From assembly GCA_016219145.1 (NCBI GenBank), contig JACRCG010000192.1:1-16469 (forward strand): DNA of 16,469 nucleotides, read 5' to 3'. Positions 5,933 to 13,199 of the stretch are shown in pieces (position 1 is the first letter of the stretch; the number at the start of each line of letters is the position of its first letter). A model generated the notes under the pieces. The model ran no database searches and was not told the origin of the DNA. It saw nothing but the letters and a program-made list of their open reading frames with translations. The DNA is from Deltaproteobacteria bacterium. Lineage in GTDB: Bacteria > Desulfobacterota > Desulfuromonadia > Geobacterales > Pseudopelobacteraceae. The translations under genes were made by a program, and so were the position numbers.

Positions 5933-7612
5933 ATGGCACACCAGTCCGATTTGATCGAACACGATATTCTGGCCTACCTGAAGAGTCAGGAAGAGAAGTC
6001 ACTGCTGCGCTTCATCACCTGCGGCAGCGTCGATGACGGCAAGAGCACCCTGATCGGGCGGCTGTTGTGGGATTCCAAGATGGTCTTCGAAGATCAGCTG
6101 GCGGCTCTGGAGGCTGACAGCAAAAGGGTCGGCACCCAGGGAGGCGCCATCGACTATGCCCTGCTGCTGGACGGCTTGCAGGCCGAGCGGGAACAGGGCA
6201 TTACCATTGACGTAGCCTACCGTTTCTTCTCGACCGACCGGCGCAAGTTCATCGTCGCCGACACCCCCGGCCACGAGCAGTATACCCGCAACATGGTCAC
6301 CGGCGCTTCCACCGCCCAGGTGGCGGTCATTCTGGTGGATGCCCGCAAGGGGCTCTTGACCCAGACCAGGCGTCACAGCTTTCTGGTTTCGCTGGTCGGC
6401 ATCCGCCATGTGGTGCTGGCGATCAACAAGATGGACCTGATCGATTTCGACCAGCAGAAGTTCGACGCAATCCGCCGCGACTACGATCAATTTGCCGCAC
6501 CGCTCGGTTTTGCATCGATCACCGCCATCCCGCTCTCGGCCTTGAACGGCGACAACATGATCGAATCCAGCGCTAACACACCCTGGTACAACGGGCCGAC
6601 CCTGATGGAATTTCTGGAAACATTCCAGGTGGAGGGGGACAACCGGGCCCTGCCGTTCAGGATGCCGGTGCAGTGGGTCAACCGCCCCAACCTTGATTTT
6701 CGCGGCTTCTGCGGCACGATTGCGGCCGGTACGATCCGTCCGGGAGATGAGCTGCGAGTGGCTTCATCCGGGCGCAGCAGCCGGGTGGCCCGCATAGTAA
6801 CGATGGGTGGCGACCTGGCCGAGGCGACCGCCGGACAGGCCGTGACCCTGACACTGGCGGACGAGATCGACGTCAGCCGGGGAGACATGCTGACCGCTCC
6901 GGAGGCCCCGCCGATCCATGCCCGCCATCCTGAGGCGCACCTGGTCTGGATGCACGACCAGCCCTTGCAGCCGGGACAGATTTACCTGGTCAAGACCGCC
7001 ACCGCTGTGACCCCCGGCCGGGTCACCGGCGTACAGTACACGGTGGATGTCAATACCCTTGAGCAGAAGCAGGCTCCGACGCTGGGGCTGAACGAAATCG
7101 GCGTTGTCCGTCTGGAGCTTGACCGTCCGATCTCGTTTGACAGCTACAGCCAGAACCGGGACACCGGCAGTTTTATCCTGATTGACCGTTTCTCTAACGC
7201 CACCGTGGCAGCCGGCATGGTCATCACGGCTCTGCCGATGGATCCGCAAAAAGCCGAGCAGACCTTATCCAGTGCGGAGTGGCAGGGTACAGAAGCAGCA
7301 CCTCCCAGACGTATAAACCTGAGTGAAGCCACAATCAACGGCACCGGGGTAAACGTAGTTGATCTGACCGCTGAAACTGGTCCGATAGAATTTGATGCAT
7401 CCGGCAGCTTTTTCGACTATCTTGGAAAAGGAAACCGGATTCTTTTCCGCCTGCGTGGTTTGGGACAACTGGCTGCGGCGGCAAACCTGGCCTACCAGCA
7501 CACTCTGTCATTTGAATTCGACCGCACGGCGGAAGGGGTCAGTATCCTGCTTTTCAAACGGGGCACAGATGCGGGGAGCAAAATCTCCGGCGACGAAGGG
7601 ACCGGAATATGA
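5933..7612 (+). CDS. cysN: Sulfate adenylyltransferase subunit 1 (GTPase), with C-terminal extension
   Basis: CysN is the EF-Tu-like GTPase subunit whose GTP hydrolysis powers APS formation by CysD. GTP motifs are intact: P-loop GSVDDGKST (31-39), DTPGHEQY (110-117) and NKMD (165-168), followed by two beta-barrel domains ending near NATVAAGMV (422-430). The protein has 559 aa, while plain CysN has about 475. The extra 120 or so residues (about 437-559) are not an APS kinase: no second P-loop is present, so this is not a CysNC fusion. The extension reads as a small alpha/beta domain (LSEATINGTGVNVVDLTAET, ILFRLRGLGQLAAAANLAYQ) that I cannot name. ATG 5933 is chosen with GAGG 5' of it; the frame upstream is low-complexity repeat sequence. 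The stop overlaps the larE start. Confidence 0.95.
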   Translation: MAHQSDLIEHDILAYLKSQEEKSLLRFITCGSVDDGKSTLIGRLLWDSKMVFEDQLAALEADSKRVGTQGGAIDYALLLDGLQAEREQGITIDVAYRFFSTDRRKFIVADTPGHEQYTRNMVTGASTAQVAVILVDARKGLLTQTRRHSFLVSLVGIRHVVLAINKMDLIDFDQQKFDAIRRDYDQFAAPLGFASITAIPLSALNGDNMIESSANTPWYNGPTLMEFLETFQVEGDNRALPFRMPVQWVNRPNLDFRGFCGTIAAGTIRPGDELRVASSGRSSRVARIVTMGGDLAEATAGQAVTLTLADEIDVSRGDMLTAPEAPPIHARHPEAHLVWMHDQPLQPGQIYLVKTATAVTPGRVTGVQYTVDVNTLEQKQAPTLGLNEIGVVRLELDRPISFDSYSQNRDTGSFILIDRFSNATVAAGMVITALPMDPQKAEQTLSSAEWQGTEAAPPRRINLSEATINGTGVNVVDLTAETGPIEFDASGSFFDYLGKGNRILFRLRGLGQLAAAANLAYQHTLSFEFDRTAEGVSILLFKRGTDAGSKISGDEGTGI

Positions 7613-8436
7613 ACAGCGATATCACGCCGCAGCTGGCGGAGAAATTTGAGAATCTGAAGCAGGTTCTGACCGGCCTGGAAAGCGCTGTTGTAGCTTTTTC
7701 GGGCGGCGTCGATTCTTCTCTTCTGCTGGCAGTGGCAGTAATAGTGCTTGGTGATAAGGCTCTGGCGGTTACGGCAACATCCGAAACCTATCCCGAGCGT
7801 GAATTGGTTGAAGCGCGAAATCTTGCCGATAAATTGGGCGCAAGGCATCGCGAAGTAGTGTCGGAAGAGCTGGATATACCTGAATTCAAGCACAACCCCC
7901 GTAACCGCTGCTACTACTGCAAGAAGGAGCTGTTTGGAAAGCTGCGCGGCATTGCAGACGAGGAGGGACTGGCGCACGTGCTGGACGGAACCAACCTGGA
8001 TGACCGCAGCGACCATCGCCCCGGACGGCAGGCGGCCGAGGAGATCGGCGTGCGCAGTCCGCTGGAGGAGGCCGGTTTCACCAAAGATGATATCCGGGAA
8101 CTATCGCGGCATCTGAAACTTGACAGCTGGGACAAGCCGGCTTTTGCCTGCCTCTCCAGCCGTTTTCCATACGGAACCGCCATAACTGCCGAGCGGGTCA
8201 GCCGGGTTGGACAGGCTGAAGAAGCTCTGCGAGGATTGGGATTCCGTGTGTTGAGGGTCCGCTACCATGACACCGTCGCACGTCTGGAGTTGGGGCCGGA
8301 AGAGTTTACTCTGACAACCGGACCGCTGCGCGAACAGGTTGACGCTATCGTCAGAGGGGCTGGATTTACCTATGTGGCGGTGGATCTGAAGGGCTTTCGC
8401 AGTGGTTCGATGAATGAACCTGTCACCGCTGATTAA
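7609..8436 (+). CDS. larE: LarE-type ATP-dependent sacrificial sulfur transferase
   Basis: The 275 aa protein belongs to the LarE/PP-loop family, whose studied member adenylates the carboxylate of the nickel-pincer cofactor precursor and donates sulfur from its own cysteine. Visible parts are the PP-loop SGGVDSS (31-37), NPRNRCYYCK (96-105), DGTNLDDRSDHRPGRQA (126-142), and ACLSSRFPYG with Cys181, which aligns with the sacrificial cysteine (Cys176 in Lactiplantibacillus LarE). A single cysteine here indicates the sacrificial type and not the cluster-bearing type. ATG overlaps the cysN TGA in ATGA, so translation is coupled to ATP sulfurylase. No larA, larB or larC is in the window; its acceptor may therefore be another molecule, or the other lar genes may lie elsewhere. 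Confidence 0.88.
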   Translation: MNSDITPQLAEKFENLKQVLTGLESAVVAFSGGVDSSLLLAVAVIVLGDKALAVTATSETYPERELVEARNLADKLGARHREVVSEELDIPEFKHNPRNRCYYCKKELFGKLRGIADEEGLAHVLDGTNLDDRSDHRPGRQAAEEIGVRSPLEEAGFTKDDIRELSRHLKLDSWDKPAFACLSSRFPYGTAITAERVSRVGQAEEALRGLGFRVLRVRYHDTVARLELGPEEFTLTTGPLREQVDAIVRGAGFTYVAVDLKGFRSGSMNEPVTAD

Positions 8437-8535
8437 TACAAGCTTCCAGTTCTTTCAGCATGGTGACCGGCAATGGCCGGCTCCCTCTCGTATCCGGGAA
8501 CAGATCCACTACAGCACCTGTCAAGATGCTGCAAA
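8423..8535 (-). pseudogene. Possible 3' remnant of a gene, tail-to-tail with larE
   Basis: On the - strand an open stretch of 37 codons ends in TGA at 8423-8425, overlapping the last 14 bp of larE. It reads like a genuine C-terminus (for example VVDLFPDTRGSRPLPVTMLK followed by a helix ELEACINQR), with no start codon or ribosome site. Immediately upstream a stop and a palindrome interrupt it. I cannot name the family; it could equally be a chance open frame. Confidence 0.25.
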
Positions 8536-8560
8536 TTTAACTGTTACCGTTAAATTTGCA
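8530..8560. repeat. Perfect 12-bp inverted repeat downstream of larE
   Basis: TGCAAATTTAAC (8530-8541) and GTTAAATTTGCA (8549-8560) are perfectly complementary around a 7-base spacer. It lies 94 bp after larE. The stem is AT-rich and is not followed by a T-run, so it is a poor intrinsic terminator. It could be an operator, a transcript-end hairpin, or the scar of a lost element. Confidence 0.6.
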
Positions 8561-8610
8561 AGGTGTTTACTGATTCGTTCTAATTCGCGGCTTGATGTAT
8601 TTTTTATCCC

Positions 8611-8715
8611 TTCCCCTTCAAGGGGGTTAGGATGGGGATGGGGTAGGTATGCAACCTACTGAAATCCCTGAGTTCACCCCATCCACACCCCGGCCCTCCC
8701 CTTGTTGAACTCCCT
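8611..8715. repeat. Long imperfect hairpin element in the larE-lipoprotein spacer
   Basis: The G-rich left arm (about 8620-8644, GGATGGGGATGGGGT) pairs with the C-rich right arm (about 8676-8704, ACCCCATCCACACCCC), with an inner perfect hairpin GTAGGT/ACCTAC (8643-8648 and 8654-8659). The ends, CCCTTCAAGGGGG-like and CCCCTTG, resemble a type of dispersed intergenic repeat. The 530 bp between larE and the next gene otherwise shows only the possible remnant and the 12-bp palindrome; from 8716 to 8950 I see no supported gene. Confidence 0.6.
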
Positions 8716-8967
8716 TCCAAATCTAAAAACATCTTGCACATTAATAATGTTATCACCAATATGCGATCATCTGACGCAACCGATTCTTTCAGCTGTTTGC
8801 ATTTGAAGTTTACCAATGTCTTTTTGCTTGAGGTAATCAGAGCGTTTCGAGCTGGCTTGGCATGGGTGGTGACTGTAGCTTTCCTATTTCGAAGTCCTGC
8901 GGATAAATGTTTGGTAGTTGACTGGTTCCACTATGTTTGCCACATCGAAGACTAAAAGGAGAAAGCA

Positions 8968-9264
8968 ATGATAATTCGTTTATGGTCGGCAGCTATTCTG
9001 CTGACGCTTCCAATAGCCATATCGGCGTGTGCGCCGGTTGATGCCGTAACCAAGCGCAATACGTTTGGCCAACCGCCAGCCTACGTCGACGGATATTCTA
9101 CAGGCTGTGGCTCAGGCTATGTGGCATCAGGCCACCCATATGCAAGTGCAGGCAAAGACGTATCAAGATATCTTTCAGACCCTGTTTATAAGACGGGGTG
9201 GGACGACGGGTTTGCCACCTGCAAGGGGCAATATGACAGCATCGGCAATTCTCTCCGTCGCTGA
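8968..9264 (+). CDS. Small putative lipoprotein
   Basis: A 98 aa protein with a clear export signal: a short positively charged start, the hydrophobic stretch AAILLTLPIA, and a lipobox ISAC with Cys21 as the probable lipid-bearing residue. The mature part is about 78 aa with a glycine/tyrosine-rich pattern, YVDGYSTGCGSG (38-49) and YKTGWDDGFATCK (75-87), that looks like two related G-[YW]-x-x-G units, plus two cysteines that could pair. An excellent ribosome site (AAAGGAGAAAGCA) precedes ATG 8968. No function can be assigned. It stands alone in an AT-rich stretch, 704 bases before the antitoxin's partner gene region ends, and is probably transcribed on its own. Confidence 0.75.
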   Translation: MIIRLWSAAILLTLPIAISACAPVDAVTKRNTFGQPPAYVDGYSTGCGSGYVASGHPYASAGKDVSRYLSDPVYKTGWDDGFATCKGQYDSIGNSLRR

Positions 9265-9461
9265 CATACCAGAAAAATACCGAACATGCCTTACCTGAAA
9301 GTCGGCGATTGCTAGATTTTCAAGTCCCTTGCACTGCGTTTCATCCGGCCTACATTGATCCGGTGTTTAAAGAGTTACTTGGTACTATGCAAAAAATGAA
9401 ATTGATCATTCAAAAACAGAAATTGCATTTGAATCAAAAAGTTGTATCAAACACAACATTT

Positions 9462-9478
9462 GTATTGAAATCCAATAC
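9462..9478. promoter_or_regulatory. Palindrome before the toxin-antitoxin genes, possible autoregulatory operator
   Basis: GTATTG, spacer AAATC, then CAATAC is a perfect 6-bp inverted repeat ending 14 bp before the ATG of the toxin gene. MqsA-type antitoxins bind palindromes at their own promoters through the HTH domain, so this is the most likely binding site here. No clear -35/-10 pair could be assigned nearby. Confidence 0.45.
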
Positions 9479-9492
9479 TGAAGGCGTATAGT

Positions 9493-9774
9493 ATGCTTAG
9501 CGAGCCGTTGAGACCAAATGAAGCAAAGAAGTTAATTCGTTCAATACTGAAAGATGGATTTGTCTCGTATTCTCAGCCGCACGCAATGGAGCGCCTGGAA
9601 AAACATGGAATGTCCACTACGGATTGCGCCAACATTCTCCGAGGCGGAACAGTTGAAGAAGCGGAGCATGAGTATGGCGATTGGCGTTATCGAGTCCATA
9701 CCGGCAAAATGACAGTGATTGTTAGATTCGAGGACGAAACCGAATTAATGATCGTAACAGCATGGAGAAAATAA
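9493..9774 (+). CDS. DUF4258 protein, predicted toxin of a type II toxin-antitoxin module
   Basis: This 93 aa protein has the DUF4258 pattern: PHAMERLEKHGMSTTDCANIL (29-49, with His30, Arg34 and His38), then the beta-rich part WRYRVHTGKMTVIVRFEDET and the terminal IVTAWRK. DUF4258 proteins share the small RelE/BrnT-like fold and are often found next to zinc-finger MqsA-like antitoxins; RNA cleavage is inferred by that analogy and not shown by the sequence. The start has only a weak GAAGG upstream. The next gene begins 1 bp after its stop, so the two are translated together. As in mqsRA, the toxin gene comes first, unlike most toxin-antitoxin operons. Confidence 0.8.
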   Translation: MLSEPLRPNEAKKLIRSILKDGFVSYSQPHAMERLEKHGMSTTDCANILRGGTVEEAEHEYGDWRYRVHTGKMTVIVRFEDETELMIVTAWRK

Positions 9775-9775
9775 C

Positions 9776-10273
9776 ATGAGATGCCCGGTTTGTGTGAGAG
9801 CAGAATTAGTAGAGCAGCTCCAAAATTACCATTACCGCGAGTGCGGCCTTGATAATGTAATCCTTGCAGGGATCACTGTAAGGACTTGTCCTGAGTGTGG
9901 AACACTGGCGCCCAGAATCCCCAGAATTGAAGCGCTGCATGACTGCATAGCTCACGCACTCGTAATGAAAGAAGAACGACTTACTTCTTCTGAGATCGTT
10001 TTCCTGCGGAAATCGCTTGGTTGGTCGGGTACTCTTTTTGCCGATAATATGCACAGCGACCGCTCCCAAGTCTCAAAGTGGGAGAGTGGAAAGGTCGTTA
10101 TGAGCAAGGCGAACGAGTTACTGCTACGTGAAATGGTTGCTCGCGGCAAGAAGATCGAAGACTATAAGAGTATTGATGCCGCCCGGAAAGAGTCAAACAA
10201 GGTCGTATCTCTATTCGTGAGGATAGATGAAGCTAAACGGCAGTGGACGGACGAGTGGAGAGAGGCGGCGTAG
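9776..10273 (+). CDS. MqsA/YgiT-type zinc-finger HTH antitoxin
   Basis: A 165 aa protein with two domains. The N-terminal zinc finger has Cys3-x2-Cys6 (CPVC) and Cys38-x2-Cys41 (CPEC), placed almost exactly as the four zinc ligands of E. coli MqsA. The middle carries an XRE-type helix-turn-helix, LRKSLGWSGTLFADNM followed by SQVSKWESGK (about 77-104). The tail (about 130-165) is charged and helical and longer than in MqsA (131 aa). In this family the finger neutralises the toxin and the HTH represses the operon. It directly follows the DUF4258 gene with 1 bp between. The pair lies in an AT-rich part and looks horizontally acquired, which is an inference. Confidence 0.85.
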   Translation: MRCPVCVRAELVEQLQNYHYRECGLDNVILAGITVRTCPECGTLAPRIPRIEALHDCIAHALVMKEERLTSSEIVFLRKSLGWSGTLFADNMHSDRSQVSKWESGKVVMSKANELLLREMVARGKKIEDYKSIDAARKESNKVVSLFVRIDEAKRQWTDEWREAA

Positions 10274-10302
10274 CTGAAAAACACAAAACGAGGAAAAGGC
10301 GC

Positions 10303-10881
10303 TTAGCACCTGTCATAACAAAAACAGCCGGTCAGGTGATCGTTGACCATGCCGATCGACTGCATGTAGGCGTAGCAGATGGTTGAGCCGACAAAGCGAA
10401 AACCGTGCCGCTTCAGCTCCTTGCTGAGAGTTACAGAGAGCGGTGTTTCGGCCGGAATATCAGACATTTTTTCCCAGCTGTTACGAATAGCCTTCCCATC
10501 CACAAAACCCCACAGAAAAACATCCAGACTGCCGTAACGGGCTTGCAGTTCCAGCAAGGCGCGGGCATTTGAAATGGCCGAGGCGATCTTGAGACGATTG
10601 CGGACTATGCCCGGATCAGCCAGCAGGCGGGCAACATCGCCATCACCAAAATCGGCCACCACCTGCGGATCAAATCCGCAAAAAGCTTTTCGGTAACCTT
10701 CCCGCTTGCGCAGGATCGTCAGCCAGGACAGCCCGGCCTGAGCCCCCTCCAGAATCAGCATCTCGAACAGCCGCCGCTCGTCGTGCAGCGGCACACCCCA
10801 CTCATTATCGTGATAGGACATGTAGAGCGGGTCGCTGCCGCACCAGGGGCAGCGTGATATTTCTGTCATAGTTGCCACCAT
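10303..10881 (-). CDS. tag: DNA-3-methyladenine glycosylase I
   Basis: Tag removes 3-methyladenine from alkylated DNA, starting base-excision repair. The 192 aa length is close to the usual 187. The zinc-binding set of the family is complete: Cys11, His24, His182 and Cys186, each exactly 7 residues later than in E. coli Tag (Cys4, His17, His175, Cys179). The base-pocket Glu45 and Trp53 also match with the same offset. Typical stretches are CPWCGSDPLYMSYHDNEWGVP and GFRFVGSTICYAYMQSIGMVNDH in shorter pieces (for example YHDNEWGVP and FVGSTICYAYMQ). The start is ATG 10881; an alternative ATG four codons later (10869) would give 188 aa. It begins 14 bp after the stop of the oxidoreductase gene on the same strand, so both are likely one transcript. 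It converges with the antitoxin gene with only 29 bp between. Confidence 0.95.
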   Translation of the reverse strand: MVATMTEISRCPWCGSDPLYMSYHDNEWGVPLHDERRLFEMLILEGAQAGLSWLTILRKREGYRKAFCGFDPQVVADFGDGDVARLLADPGIVRNRLKIASAISNARALLELQARYGSLDVFLWGFVDGKAIRNSWEKMSDIPAETPLSVTLSKELKRHGFRFVGSTICYAYMQSIGMVNDHLTGCFCYDRC

Positions 10882-10895
10882 ACTCTGGAAATCAT

Positions 10896-13079
10896 TTAGC
10901 CGTTCAGCTCGGCAATCCTAGCCCGGGCCTCTTCAGTCATGAAGCCCCACAAACCGAGCCCCTGCAGCGTGGGCACGGTCGGAATACCGGAGGCGTTCCA
11001 GCCGCGCTCCTCGTAGTAAACCTTGACCAGCCTTTTCAGGTCGGTTGTCCGCACTTCCATCAGCAGTTGACGCTTCTCGCCGGTCGGCATGGCCTGTACC
11101 TCGGACAGCGGCTTGGCCAAGATTCTGGCCAGCTCGGCATCGTTGTATTCGGCCTCGTTGTCATAGAAGGCATCTTCGGTCGGCCCGATGGCCCGCTCCG
11201 GAATCCAGTCTTTTTGCGGAGTATCAGACCCGAAGCGCAACACGTTCATGACCCGCTGCAGGTTGATGTCACGGTCAGTCTGGGCGAAGATAGCCTGCCA
11301 GGTCATATCGCTGCCAAGCACGGCATTGTAAAAATCTGCGTAAATCTCCTGCGAAGCCGGATTGATAAAGATATCAACGCCGATTCTCTCGGCCGATTCC
11401 GGATTAAACACATCCACCCAAGGCAGCTTGCAAAGCCCGAGGTTATCGTTCCCCAGCCGCACCTGCGGATAGGTCATCAGCGCTCTGGCCTTGTCCTCGA
11501 AGGTCGGGAAAGCCCCCTGCAGATCGGCCTTGATCAGCCAGGCTGCGGCGTGGTGAGCGCCGATATCGCTTGCGGCGGCGTAGGAACCCTGCATCGAGAG
11601 TGAGCGGTGGGTGCGGTAGAGCGAAAAGGGCAGCCCCTTGGTCTGCATGGCAAAGCGATCCAGCTCGCCCCTGATGTCAGTGCCGGTTCTTTCCAGATAA
11701 TATGTTACGACCAAATCGACCAGTGCCAGCATCCCCTGCCCGGCGGCGCGCGCCAAAGCGCCCTCCCCGGCGGCAACACGGTGCAGAAAGGTCATGGCCG
11801 CCTCTTCGTTGCCAAAAGCCAGCTCCAGCCCGTCCGCTTCGGCACGGTTCAGATAGCCGCGCTGATAGCATTCCATCAGAAACGAAATCAGCACGCAGCA
11901 GGTGATGGTGTCGATGCCGTAGTTGTCGCAGTGCCAGTTGGCCTCCATGATGAACTTCGGATTCCAGACCCCGATATTGGAGCCGAATCCGGCGGCAGTT
12001 TCGTATTCCGGGCCATCCACCCAGACCGTTTGACCGGCGTGGTTACCGGTGGTGAGCGTCACCCAGCCACCCTTGGTACACATCAGGTTGCAGCCCGGGA
12101 AACAGCCGTCCATACCGCGATGCTCGAACAGATTCTCGGCGTAGAATTTTCCGGAAATCCGGTCGGCCCGCTCATCGCAACCGGCCTGATAGTTGTTGAC
12201 CGGCAGCGACTGATACTCATGCTTGTTCATGAACGGTATCAGTCCGGCGCTCCCCTTGCGGTACATTTTCAGGGAGTGTGGATCGACTTCCTTGACAACC
12301 TTGTGCAGCCTGGTGCCGGCCTGTTTGGCCTTTTCCCAGTCGGCCGCGCCGTAGGGGTTATCACCATGCGGGTAAGCGGCCAGCACCACAATGGCGCGGA
12401 CGTTTTTACCGATCATGACCGAGCCGAGGCCGGTCCGGCCGGCCTGCTTGGTACGCCAGACCCCTTTGGAGCCATCCTGGGCCGGCTTGGTGACATCAAA
12501 ATAATGACTGTTGATGCAGCCGAAACTGGTGGTGGCCGCCCCCCTGCCGGTGGTCATGAAAGCCATGGTGCGTTTGTCGTGACCGGCCTCAGTAAAGCGG
12601 GCCACGATCTCATGTTCCAGATCGAAGACCTGGTCGTTGGCCGGAATGTCAACTATAGAGACTTCATTGTTTAAACCGTTGATGACTATCATAACATCGG
12701 TATCAGCCCGTCCGGTAATCTGCAGGGCGTCAAAACCGGCATACTTCAGAAATGCGCCGAAATATCCGCCGAAATTGGAGACTCCGGCAATACCGGTCAG
12801 CGGAGAGAGCGAGATCGCCATGGCCTTGGCAGTACCAGGAAACTGCGGGATGCCGCCTAACGGGCCGTTGGCCAGAATCAGCGGATTCTCCGGATCGCCG
12901 GCCTCTGTTCTGGCGGTGATGGCCTGATGCAGCAGATACAGCCCCAGCCCTCTTCCGCCCAGAAAATATTTCTTTACTTCAGGATCAAGAGCCGGAGCAG
13001 CAATAGAACGGCTGGTAACATCTACCGTCAAAATCTGGTTGGCATAGCCATTTATGAGTTTTGCCTTGCTGTAGTTCAT
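10896..13079 (-). CDS. Tungsten-type aldehyde:ferredoxin oxidoreductase family protein
   Basis: AOR-family enzymes oxidise aldehydes to acids (or reduce acids) at a tungsten or molybdenum bis-pyranopterin centre, passing electrons through a [4Fe-4S] cluster, in the cytoplasm. The 727 aa protein shows LGGRGLG (about 40-46), GRTGLGSVMIGKNVRAI (214-230), the pterin-site GPEYETAA (356-363) and DNYGIDTIT (385-393). Cluster cysteines are Cys326, Cys330 and Cys334 (CFPGCNLMC) with the fourth, Cys550, in GLCKL. The first spacing is Cx3C, where the Pyrococcus AOR has Cx2C. The protein is about 100 residues longer than typical members. ATG 13079 follows GAAGGGA; a TTG one codon earlier is less likely. 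No ferredoxin or flavoprotein partner gene is adjacent, so substrate and redox partner are open. Confidence 0.9.
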   Translation of the reverse strand: MNYSKAKLINGYANQILTVDVTSRSIAAPALDPEVKKYFLGGRGLGLYLLHQAITARTEAGDPENPLILANGPLGGIPQFPGTAKAMAISLSPLTGIAGVSNFGGYFGAFLKYAGFDALQITGRADTDVMIVINGLNNEVSIVDIPANDQVFDLEHEIVARFTEAGHDKRTMAFMTTGRGAATTSFGCINSHYFDVTKPAQDGSKGVWRTKQAGRTGLGSVMIGKNVRAIVVLAAYPHGDNPYGAADWEKAKQAGTRLHKVVKEVDPHSLKMYRKGSAGLIPFMNKHEYQSLPVNNYQAGCDERADRISGKFYAENLFEHRGMDGCFPGCNLMCTKGGWVTLTTGNHAGQTVWVDGPEYETAAGFGSNIGVWNPKFIMEANWHCDNYGIDTITCCVLISFLMECYQRGYLNRAEADGLELAFGNEEAAMTFLHRVAAGEGALARAAGQGMLALVDLVVTYYLERTGTDIRGELDRFAMQTKGLPFSLYRTHRSLSMQGSYAAASDIGAHHAAAWLIKADLQGAFPTFEDKARALMTYPQVRLGNDNLGLCKLPWVDVFNPESAERIGVDIFINPASQEIYADFYNAVLGSDMTWQAIFAQTDRDINLQRVMNVLRFGSDTPQKDWIPERAIGPTEDAFYDNEAEYNDAELARILAKPLSEVQAMPTGEKRQLLMEVRTTDLKRLVKVYYEERGWNASGIPTVPTLQGLGLWGFMTEEARARIAELNG

Positions 13080-13140
13080 CAATCATCCCTTCACTGCCGG
13101 TAAATTTTTATCGAATACTGCCCTTGCAGAAACCGCGTAG

Positions 13141-13169
13141 AAATGACACACGGGACCGCCCTTTGTCAA
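13141..13169 (-). promoter_or_regulatory. Possible promoter of the oxidoreductase-tag transcript
   Basis: On the - strand TTGACA (13169-13164) is a perfect -35, and 17 bases later TCATTT (13146-13141) would be the -10, a poor match. The position, about 60 bp before the oxidoreductase ATG, is suitable. A weak -10 suggests an activator, or that the real start is elsewhere. Confidence 0.35.
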
Positions 13170-13199
13170 GATGGTGTCCGGATTATTCAACCTTATTTT

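Noticed and set aside
7241..7612. APS kinase domain fused to CysN
   Set aside because: The tail has no second P-loop or other kinase motif, so the gene is not a cysNC fusion.
8467..8480. CCGGC/GCCGG hairpin as the larE terminator
   Set aside because: The 5-bp stem has no following T-run and may simply be part of the minus-strand remnant.
8414..8662. 82-codon + strand frame overlapping the larE end
   Set aside because: It runs through the palindrome and the G-rich repeat and has no ribosome site; the repeat explains its composition.
8734..8955. 73-codon frame upstream of the lipoprotein gene
   Set aside because: It starts with TTG, has no ribosome binding site and shows no recognisable pattern.
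9309..9491. 60-codon frame before the toxin gene
   Set aside because: TTG start, no ribosome site, low-complexity sequence, and it overlaps the probable operator of the toxin-antitoxin pair.
10872..12674. Long open frames (243 and 355 codons) on the + strand opposite the oxidoreductase gene
   Set aside because: They mirror a well-supported AOR-family gene, have no family-like sequence or ribosome sites, and arise from the codon bias of the opposite strand.
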